This document shows, piece by piece, positions 54,972-64,000 of a stretch of DNA of 64,000 nt. The position numbers were made by a program, and so were the translations under genes. The DNA lies in contig JANFOE010000052.1 in NCBI GenBank assembly GCA_025667525.1, forward strand, positions 248,001-312,000. The letters run 5' to 3'. The stretch is from Glebionis coronaria (taxonomy: Eukaryota > Streptophyta > Magnoliopsida > Asterales > Asteraceae). Within the stretch, counting starts at the first letter, position 1. Each line of letters begins with the position of its first letter. The notes beneath the pieces were generated by a model. The model did not search any database, was not told the DNA's origin, and worked only from the letters and a program-made list of their open reading frames with translations.

Positions 54972-56573
54972 ATGAATCCTCAGTTATTTATGCCTACAAT
55001 GACATCGCTTACCGATATTTTAATCATTTCGGGTACCGACACTCGCCCACCGTTGCTCATCAAAGACTTATTTGAAGCATGGCAAGGTCGCATGAAAACT
55101 TACATCATGGGTAAACCCAATGGTAGACTTATGCTTCAATCCATTAAAAAAGGTCCACTAGATTGGGGAGAAGTTACTGTCAACAATGTGACGCGACCAA
55201 GGTTGTATCATGAGTTACCGGATGCTAACAAACTCATTGCCGATGCAGATGAAAGGTCCGTTCAGACAATACTTCAAGCTCTTCCACCCGATATCTACCG
55301 AATGGTAAGTGAACACATAGTGGCAAAGGATCTTTGGGATCGCTTATCTGTTTTGTTACAAGGGACTTCACTAACTAAGCAGGAACGAGAGTGTCAATTG
55401 TATGATTTGTTTGATAGATTAACATACATTCCAGGGGAAACACTTCATGACTACTACTGGCGTTTCACCACTTTGATGAATGATATGAACGTGTATAATC
55501 TAAGGATTGCTCAGTTTCAACTAAACACCCAATTCTTGAACACGTTACCCCAAGAGTGGAGTCAATATGTCATCGATGTTAAGATGATTCGCGATTTGCA
55601 CAAGTCAAATTTAGATCAACTCTATTCTTTCTTGCAGCAACACGAGAAGCACGTGATCCAAAAACGCATCTCTCAGGGATCTTATCAAGAACCATTGGCA
55701 TTAATGGCAAATCATCCAACGTTGTCATATCACAACTCTCCGTTTGCTTTGGGACACCAATCTTCCTATCAACCATTGTATCAAACTCCAAGCTTCCCAC
55801 AGTATTCAATCTTGCCACAACCGCCTACATCTTATCAGCAACAATACAAGCAACCATCAACATCATCACAAGGAGATACACATCATTCACCTTATACTTC
55901 ACAACCATACTTACCTTATCAACCTCCAACAAACCCTGCCATCACTTATCAACAACATGAGGCTCCTCAACCCCATTACTCACAACATGTTAGTGTTCCC
56001 TTAAATCAGTTTGTAGCTCAACCAGCACCAGTATTCTATTGTGATGACGAGATTCCAGTCCCTGAGTTTAGACAAGGGGATAATCCTACTGATATACTTG
56101 CTCAAATGTCTACTTACATCACTCAAGCATTAAACAAACGAGGTTACAGAGGACCATCTCCAACAAACAATCAGTTAAGGAACTCTTCTAACTCTCGATA
56201 ACAAGCTACAATTCAAGATGGCAAAGTAGCGGTGCAACCACTTCAGGGGAGATCAAGTTCATCTAATGCTGGTGCACGTCCATCTAACACTGCTGCTACA
56301 AGGGGTAATAACACTGGCAAAATGAAGATGATCATATGTTACAACTACAAAGGGGAATTGCACATGGCTCGAGAGTGTAAGCAGCCCAAGAGGAAAAGGG
56401 ATAGCACATGGTTTCAGGAGAAGATCTACTTGGTGAATGCTCAAGCCCAAGGACGTGAGCTAGATGAAGAAGAGTTAGCATTTATCGTAGATTCAGGAGT
56501 TGCGGACACTGACGGTCTCACAACAGCCATCACAAACAGTGCCGCATATCAATGTGATGATCTTGATGCATAG
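54972..56573 (+). pseudogene. gag: Copia F gag
   Basis: MNPQLFMPTMTSLTD start, helical gag domain with KDLWDRLSVLLQGTSLTKQE, Tyr/Gln/Pro-rich middle and a knuckle [14 protein letters not shown] whose second Cys is Tyr. TAA at 56199-56201 (element 1 has Gln) and TAG at 56571-56573, both in frame. No frameshift. Confidence 0.88.
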
Positions 56574-58478
56574 GACTCTGACTGTGATGATCTCAATACC
56601 GCCAAGGCAGCTCTCATGGATAATCTTTCACTTTATGGAGCTGACACAATTTCCGAGGTACCAAATACTACCAATGCTACCAGTATTGTACCTTATCAAG
56701 TTGAGCAAGTGTCTGAGTATCCGGAACTGCCTCTGGTGGTTAGTAGCTCAAATAAGGAGACAAACAATGATAGAAATATCAATGCAAGTCCTCAGAAATT
56801 GAGTGAAACACAACCGGGAGCTATTACGTCTACAAATTCGTTTGCTCAACAAGATTTGGTTATGGTGTCGGCATCTATGCTTGGACAAATTAATAATGCG
56901 GTCCTTGAAACCCTCAATGTTAATCAGACTTTATCTACCGAGCTTGCTTTGTATAAGGAAAAGGTTAAAACCTTGGAATTAACTCCAGTGACCACAACCT
57001 TAACCAATCCTGAATTTGATAGGTTTAGGAATGTCCAAATGGATAATTTGCTAGAAATTGAGAGTTTGAGAGCAAATCTTTCGAAAGAACTTAAAGAAAA
57101 AGAGTCAGTCGTTAATAATTTTTAAAAACTACAAACGGATTTCGAAATTCTTGAGTCTAAAAGGGTTGAAACGGAAATTAAGGCGTCTGAGAAAGTTAAA
57201 AAGACTGAAATTTTGCTTTTAAAACAATACTCTGCTTCACATTTAGTACACTTGTTTCATTCTTCTTTTCAAGAATTCACTCTATCACGTCTAATAGACC
57301 TACCACCTAACCCGGGGTATGAAAAGCAAGCATTTAACCACAACCCACGACTTTATGATGCAACAAAGTTAGGATTGGTCTTAGATCCGATTGTGTTTTC
57401 AAATGAATCTGAGAGTATGTCACTACATGAAGAGAATCGGTCAAAAGTAATTTTTACATATCCTGAGTATGATTATGCACAACTTAATGCAACGTATGCA
57501 AAAATAGATCTTAGAATTCGCTTTAATATGCAAAAGGAATTTATCCATACACCAGCTTACATGCCTACTAGAGAAAGCCTTAGTATACTTCCTACACTTG
57601 TTAATTCGGACGAACCTAAGGAAATTCCTAAGAATCTACCCCCGGTAAGTACAGTATTGCTAAGCTTGGAAGAGATTCAGCGATACCTAACCGGATTTGA
57701 CAATGTCATCCAGGAATGTACGACTTCAACGGCTCAAACCACTGGATAATGGGCTTTCGAACACATGAAAACGATGTTTGAGAAAGAGATCGTTCCGTTT
57801 GTAGACAATATTAAAGAGGGATTTTTAGATCTCAGGGAAAATCTTAGTTTCGAAATGGGTGAAGTTCGAAAAGTTTTTTATGAAATGGATGATGCTTATG
57901 AGCAACATTTAATTGAGAAAGAAAAGATTTTGTCCGAATATGACCGATTCTTAGAACATATAGTGTCTCTCGAAGTGATGCAAGCTGTTACTATTGAATT
58001 TGCTTTTGTGATGACATCTGCTATGAATAAATGTGATGATGTGCATGATATATCTGTGAATATTGTTGAACCTGTGAATAATGTAGATAATCATTCTTGT
58101 CATGAATCTAACACTGAATTTTTAAAGCTTCAAGATTCTTATAACTCACTTTCAAAACGTTTTGATGAGATTCAACAACATTATATATCTCTTGAAATTA
58201 AAAATCAATCTAAAAATGAAACTCTTTCAAAAACAAATGATTGTGAAAACTCCGTTGAGACTAGTGACAAGATGATTCAGGTGGTTCATGCATTAGAGGA
58301 AGAAATTATGAGACTTAAGAGAGAATCCGTAACAGAGAAATTGGAACTAGAGGCTGCAAAGATTAAAAATCATGCCCTAGAAGATAGAATTACTTCTATG
58401 CTAGGGGAGTTTGATAAAGTAAAGCAGGGTTTTTAACAAATTTATGGTTCGTTAAAAGATCGCTTTGCTATTAATGCG
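56574..58478 (+). pseudogene. Coiled-coil spacer of F
   Basis: Continues in the gag frame. Shares with element 1 the segments LPPNPGYEKQAFNHNPRLY, FNESESM-like acidic part, and coiled coils (EEEIMRLKRESV, LEAAKIKNHALED). Stops: TAA 57123-57125, TAA 57747-57749, TAA 58434-58436. No frameshift in about 1.9 kb. Cut by G at 58478. Confidence 0.85.
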
Positions 58479-60080
58479 TGATAGGTGTGAAAACACCCAT
58501 CCTTTTACCACTTAATTATAATAATAACCAAGCCAAAACGTGTATTTTATGTCGTAAATGTAGGAATTATGCGTGGTTCGTATTTTTATTGTGTTTTAGG
58601 ACCAAAAGATGAAAAAGGAAGAAAACACGGGCTTTCACGGGCGTTTATCGAAGAAAACGAGAAAAGACGAAGTCAAAAGATCAAGAGTGCAAAAAGAACG
58701 GAAGTCCAAGGCCTATTCTGGAGATTTATCGAAGAAAAAGTCTAAAGACAAAAGTTTAATGAAGTCGAAGAACTCAAGTCTAATTATTGAAGAAATTATA
58801 AGACAAGTTCAATTTATATCGACAAATCTCGAGACGACGTCAAGAAAGACAAAGAATTAAAAGACGTGAACGAGAAAGAGAAAGAAAGAAGGAAGCAACA
58901 CATGCACTCCCCACTTCCTATATATACCCTCCTAATCACACATTAGGAGGGTGTTAGTGATTAGTTAGTTAGTTTAGATTAGGACTAGGAGTAGATTACT
59001 TTCTCTCTCTAGTTTTCTTTAATGTTCTTGAAGCTTTGTCTTTAATCTTGTTTAAATCTTTGATCTTTAATATTTTTTATTCAAGTTTGTAATTATCTTC
59101 TTCTACCTTTCTTATTTTGTTTATCTTTGATTCATGTTAATCTTTGATCTTATTTCATCTTAATGTTCATTTGATTAAAATGTTAATCTTTTTATCAATC
59201 TTTAAGTTTTAATACGAATAAGATTTTAGCTTGACATGCTTATTGGCTTATTTTGTATTTAGCTTATTTACTTTTCATTTTCTCTTAAAAAGTCTAGTTT
59301 TACTAAAGTTTGATTTCAAAGTTTTGCTTATTTATAGTTTTTAAAAGTTATTATTCGTGCTTTCTTAGTTATTTTCCTTAAAAAGTGGTTTAGGTTTTAG
59401 ATAGTGCTTATTAAAGTAGCTTATTTGGTTTTGCTTATTTCCCTTTTGATTTCGTCTAAAAAGTCTTCCTTGTTTCACCTTATGTATTCCGATCAAACCA
59501 TCGGAATGGGGTAAACCCCTTTCCGATTTGTCATTCCGATTAGGCTCCTTGTATTCCGATCTAGGATCGGAAAAGGGTTTCTATGATTCCGATGGATGCA
59601 CTTTCAGCATTCCGATTGTTGCCTTTTTCTTATATTCTGACAGGATTCCGATTGGGATTCTAATAGAACTTAGTTTTCTACATTCCGACAGCTTCCTTTT
59701 TGTATACATTCTGATAGCTTTCCTTTTTGACACATTCCGATCACATTCCGATTAGGTGTATTCTGATGGTTTAAGTTTTTCGTTTTACCAAGTTTTCAAG
59801 TTTTAATTCATTACGTTTTAATTTCTAAAAATTGCACGCTTCCCGAAATCTCTATTTTTACCAAGTGTTTTTCTAATTTTAGAGAAAAAGTGACAGTTTT
59901 TCTAGATTTGCTTTTAGCCTATTTTAATTACGTTTCGCATTTACCTTTTAATTAGTTATAGACAACGACAACCTTTTTATTTTCCACCAAGAACGACTGA
60001 GTCGCACTTTTAACCGGTAATCAATTCGAAAAGATCGGTTTAACGAACTTTCATAACTAAGTGAAACCTTAGTTATTAAA
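58479..60080 (+). repeat. 5' LTR of G
   Basis: Starts TGATAGGTGTGAAAACACC. TATA box near 58919-58926, palindrome CCCTCCTAAT/ATTAGGAGGG at 58927-58951, CT-rich leader near 58998-59015. 59485-59770 has ~14 TTCCG-type motifs (for example CATTCCGATTAGG). Related to the A and CD LTRs. Confidence 0.85.
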
Positions 60081-60095
60081 TGGCGCCGCTGCCAG
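60081..60095 (+). promoter_or_regulatory. Primer-binding site of G
   Basis: TGGCGCCGCTGCCAG, Asp-tRNA type with one difference from A, B and CD. The LTR end is taken just before it. Confidence 0.82.
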
Positions 60096-60309
60096 CTCTT
60101 TTCGTGAAGATTAACGGTTTATTGTGAGATACGCGTTGGATTTTGTGATCCGTTCACTCGTGAACGTTATTTTTCGTGTCAAAAATTTTTAAAAATCCAT
60201 AAAAAAAAAAATTTCAAAAATCCCAAAAACATTTGAAAAATCATAAAAAGCATTTCTTTTTCGAAAGTTTTGCACGAAAAATATTCTTCTTGTTTATATA
60301 TTGTGTTTA

Positions 60310-61843
60310 ATGGATTCGTTTGTTGACTGTGTATGGTGTGGAAGACCATCTTCTGGTAGTCAATCCTGTCAATGGTGTTCATGCGAACGGTGTGGAATGG
60401 ATATCCCTAATTACGAATTTGGCCGTTGTCTATCGTGCAATTCGATCAATTCATACTTCAATTCATTCTTCTCTTCTAATGACACTATTTCACCCTCTCC
60501 CATATATGACGATCCATATCAACAAAATGCACCGGGTTTCTCTCAATACCCTTGTTGCAATCATTGTAGGGGCCCTCAAGATACTTCTTATTGTCAGCCA
60601 ATGAATTATTATGAGCCAAATCCGTGTCCTCAGTTTTCTTCACCGATGAATTATTATGACCAAATCCGTGTTCTAATTCTTCTCAACCGATGAATAACTA
60701 TGAGCCACATCCGTGCTATAATTCTGGTTTTCACAATTTTGAGCCCCCACAATACACCCTCGATCATCACCCTTCTGTTGGAATGTGTGAAGAAGAACGA
60801 GCCAATTTTTTGAATACACTTCAATACGTTCAACAAGAATTAGCTAGCATACGCGAAGCAAGGGAGGAGGAAAAGCGACAGCAACAAGAGCAAGTATCTA
60901 ATCTTAGTGATTATACTCCTCCTCTTGTGCGTCCATACTACTATTATGATGATGACGAGGATGATATCTATAATCTCAACCCATCTTCTGAGATTACTAC
61001 TCCTACTCTTGATATCCATAATGCGTCTAAGGATAGTGATACATCGAGTGAGATTAGTGATTTTGGTCTTGATAAATTCTTTGATGAGGTTTGTGATGTC
61101 CCTACTTTTGCTGAGATTACGGACGAGGTCTCTCTTAATGATGATTTTTCTCCATGCTATGAGAATTTCACTTTTGAAATTTCTCCTTCTCCTCCGGGCG
61201 ATGAAGGCGATGTTGATTTATTCTCTCCGACATACGAGAAGTTCACCACTGAACTTGGTCTTGTAGATGAAGTGGAAGACGTTATTCTTCACGACAAATT
61301 ACTGAAAGTTCATATTCTTATTGCTAAAATTGAAGCGTTGAATTCTGCTCCTATTTCTGAGTCTTTACCTCCGTCTATTACTTCAGTTGAGAATAATGAT
61401 ACAGCTATGGAGGAAATCGACATTCTCTCAATACCTCCGGGTATTGATGATGATGACACGGAGGGGGATATTCTTTTTGATACCTTGATCCATGAAGATA
61501 TTGTCCCAAGTCCCCCTCCCGGGCACCTTTTATCCCAACCTTTAGAAACTATTACCAAGGATGAGTGCTTTGACCCGGGGGTGACATTGACCATTCCATG
61601 ATTGACACCTTTACGGCTTTGCCGCTCAGTGATAATCATATGTCTTTTGGGGCTGACATTTTGATTCCTTCACCCACCCCACCTCCCTTGGATCATGATC
61701 TCACATACTTTTCGTATGTTGAGAGGACTTTAATACCCTTTAAGACTTATCCTTCGGCCTCTCCTTTATTAATGTCCTCCGGGAACGAGGACAAGGTCTT
61801 TGATCCCGGTATTACATTCGAGGCTTCCCCATGGACCATTTAA
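60310..61843 (+). pseudogene. G frame: Cys-rich, acidic protein of unknown function
   Basis: ATG at 60310 chosen (MDSFVDCVWCG). N-terminus has repeated Cys pairs (CVWCG, CQWCSCERCG, CLSC), then CCNHCRGPQDTSYC, which aligns with the gag motif CDTCGGPHSYNDC of B but with Gln for His. A coiled coil at 60800-60890 and a long Asp/Glu/Pro-rich part follow. A frameshift near 60680 joins 60310-60693 to 60690-61601, and another near 61600 joins the last segment, which ends at 61843. DKVFDPGIT closes it. I recall similar proteins in Asteraceae annotations. It may be a gag substitute that binds element RNA (inference). Confidence 0.65.
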
Positions 61844-63893
61844 TTCGGGGACGAGTCAGGCTCGTGACTCGGTTAACAAAAACAAGCGCTTCTTAGAAGG
61901 CAACCTGATTATCTATCCTTTTATTCCGTTTTTCTAATAAGTGTAGGGGAGACCCTAGTATGTGTTTGTTGTTTTCTTTCTTATCATGTGTAGGGATTCG
62001 AGCTTTCTAAGATCCATTCTTGATGACTTTTGACGAACCGTGATCCCGTGTACCCGTCTTCCCAGTTTTATCCTAAACTCTTTTGGTTCTCTATTTTATA
62101 TTTTCCAATATTAAAATAGGAATCATTGTAGTTTTCTCTTCCTTAGCAAGATTTAACCACCGTGCACAATGTCCTAAGTGTAGGGGAGTTTACTCCTACA
62201 TGCTTAAACATTGAGGACAATGTTTATATTAAGTGTAGGGGGGACTTCTATCGAAGTTAAGTGGGCTTTTCCTTGTATTTGTCCTCATTTTAACCGGAAA
62301 ATTTATTTTTCGACATTTTGCAAAATTTTTAATCTATTTTGGCCTAGTAGTATCGTAGTATCTTCCTTTGTTATCGTTATTTACTTTCTTTGCTAGAATA
62401 AATGTTTAATAAAGTGGTTTTAATTTTTTAAACGTTGTGAATCTTTTGACTCAACCTGAGTTTACTTATCTAAGTTTACTCTAGCTAGTATCCTTAACGT
62501 GTTTAAGTCAAGTTTTGCTAGGCTTTTATATAGGGAACTTTAAAACGCGAAACTCCTAACTCTTACGGGTTAAGAATAAGAACTTTTCGCAAGTTCCTAT
62601 AATTGATCCTAGAGAGTCGTTTATCAAGGGAACCTTAAAATGCAAATTCTAAACTTGAAAAAGTCTAAGAAGATGCAAGATCCTATACACGACTTGAAAA
62701 CCCAAAACTTTGATTTAATTGGCTAAGCATCCACGAGTCTCATTCCTTGAGATTTTAAATTATGGAGAACGAGAGATGATAGAGTCAATTATAAGTTTGG
62801 TATTCTTTCATTAATTTATGTGAGTTGATTATAAGCTTTTTCTCTCATCGCTTGTTAATAAATTTAATTGCAATAAATAAGGTTATACGATTTGAAAAGT
62901 TACTTAGCTTCTAGCGCAAGATCGTTTAAAAGTTGCTCGGTATTAATTAGAGTTCATAGCCAAGGGATAACTTATTGAAGAGGGATCCGAAGATTGGCGA
63001 GTCCGAAAAGGTCCTAACAAGACATGAGGGCTACATTTTGTTGCTAAAGATCCAAAAGTGATGTGAAGAATCATTTATCAAAAATCAATATGAAGGATCG
63101 AGAAACACGACGAAAAGCAAATACTCCCCTAAAGATCATGGAGTAGTCTATCCAAAAAGGCCCTAACAAGGTATGAGGATAAATAGATCCAAGTCCTAAA
63201 AGGAGGCGGATCGTTGTATATCAAAGTCCAAAATAAAGATTGGAGAAAAATGAAGAAGTCGTGATCCAAATATGAAGAATCACTCAAAAACTTCAAGTGA
63301 AGAAATTCCTATTATGAAGAGAAGAACATAATTTCAAGAATGTCTCTCAAGATTCGAAGTATGAAGTCGCTGCCAAATATCGGTCCGAGAAAGGTCTCAA
63401 ATCGTGAAGGAGTTATGCCAAGATATGAACTTTATGAGGTCCCGAGAAGCACTTTTTAAAGATTTTGTCCTTTAGCTAACTATTGATTACATCGTCCTAC
63501 TTAATTTTCAGCCTAAATAACTATCGAAATAAGTCAACAATGCATCCTCGTGATCATTCAAGACAATAATAAAATATAAGAGATACACCTAGGAATAAGG
63601 GAGTCTAAGTGAATAATTGGGCCACATGAATTCGTGTTAGTTTGCTAACTTATAATAACAATGATCTCGTTTTTAAGCTTGGTATGGGGAACGTGAAACT
63701 TGAGGATGATAAACATTCATGACAACCAAAACCCTAATGTTAGTCTTTAATCTTTTAATTTTTTTTTTCTTCCTTTAATTATGTCTTATGTTTAATAAAG
63801 GCCAAGGTGGGTTAGTTATGATGAAAAAAGTAAATCTTGCTTTGTAATTAATGCATTGCACGAGGGCATTGCAATGGTCAAGTGTAGGGGATT
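61844..63893 (+). other. G 3' non-coding region
   Basis: Hairpin CGAGTCA/TGACTCG (61852-61871), AACATTG/CAATGTT (62207-62224), and AAGTGTAGGGG-type tracts near 61938, 62176, 62231 and 63882, the last being the PPT. 62450-63860 parallels B 33400-34720, including the repeated segment CCCTAACAAGG...TGAGG. No gene is seen. Confidence 0.75.
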
Positions 63894-64000
63894 TGATAGG
63901 TGCGAAAACACCCATCCTTTTACCACTTAATTATAATAATAACCAAGCCAAAACGTGTATTTTATGTCATAAATGTCGGAATTATGCGTGGTTTGTGTTT
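63894..64000 (+). repeat. 3' LTR of G (start only)
   Basis: TGATAGGTGCGAAAACACC and following sequence align with 58479 onward. Truncated by the window edge. Confidence 0.9.

Larger units (their letters stand above)
53586..64000 (+). mobile_element. Copia element F, 5' part, host of G
   Basis: Plus-strand copia inserted into element 2: LTR 53586-53871, PBS, array leader, gag, spacer to 58478, where G interrupts it. Everything downstream is outside the window. It is related to element 1 but its gag and spacer are clearly diverged. No TSD can be checked. Confidence 0.88.
58479..64000 (+). mobile_element. Non-autonomous gypsy-related element G
   Basis: 5' LTR 58479-60080, Asp-type PBS, one broken frame without pol, 3' non-coding region with the same hairpins and PPT repeats as B, PPT and the start of the 3' LTR at 63894. 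About 7 kb in total if the LTRs match in length. The first 107 bp of the LTRs differ at about 6 positions, so it is older than E and element 1. Flank ATGCG (58474-58478) should be duplicated beyond the window. Confidence 0.88.

Overview
This window is non-genic plant DNA made almost entirely of LTR retrotransposons nested inside one another. I see no host gene, rRNA, tRNA or CRISPR array. The reading frames are Ty1/copia and Ty3/gypsy proteins of plant type, the primer-binding sites match plant initiator-Met tRNA (copia) and Asp tRNA (gypsy), and LTR promoters have plant-like TATA boxes with CT-rich leaders. The copia elements carry a long coiled-coil spacer between gag and protease and an extra 3' reading frame. 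From memory these resemble proteins abundant in Asteraceae genomes, so an Asteraceae host is my best guess (inference, not checked).

Layout. Element 2 (copia, minus strand, 39689-53585 with interruptions) is the oldest visible host sequence. Into it inserted: CD (Athila-like gypsy, minus, 23157-39688), E (8807-bp non-autonomous copia, minus, 41954-50760, LTRs identical by eye) and F (copia, plus, from 53586 and running off the right edge). CD was in turn hit by A (gypsy, minus, LTR start at 23156, running off the left edge) and by B (gypsy, plus, 26520-35577, ending in an 837-bp palindrome). A was hit by element 1, an unusually large copia (17,941 bp, 2114-20054; 321-bp LTRs with 2 differences; ATATT target duplication). 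F was hit by G, a non-autonomous gypsy relative (58479 to the right edge).

How the parts work. Element 1 and its relatives follow the plan LTR - PBS - leader with a TTCCG repeat array - gag - coiled-coil spacer - protease - integrase - RT/RNase H - conserved non-coding block - (second promoter-like leader with another TTCCG array and a ~1.3-kb-codon extra frame) - several polypurine tracts - long structured non-coding block - PPT - LTR. Every protein-coding region in the window is broken by stops or frameshifts, or is incomplete, so these copies are not autonomous as read. E and G carry the cis signals but no pol, and would depend on enzymes supplied by relatives.

The most interesting signals are non-coding. 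(1) A base-paired stem encloses the PPT and the start of U3 and is kept by compensatory changes in three versions. (2) TTCCG arrays, always on the sense strand, lie in the leader of every copia and gypsy transcription unit. (3) A palindrome abuts the TATA box in all six LTR types of both superfamilies. (4) E has a tandem array of RNA-like hairpins downstream of its frame. (5) The extra-frame cassette lies between two conserved non-coding blocks.
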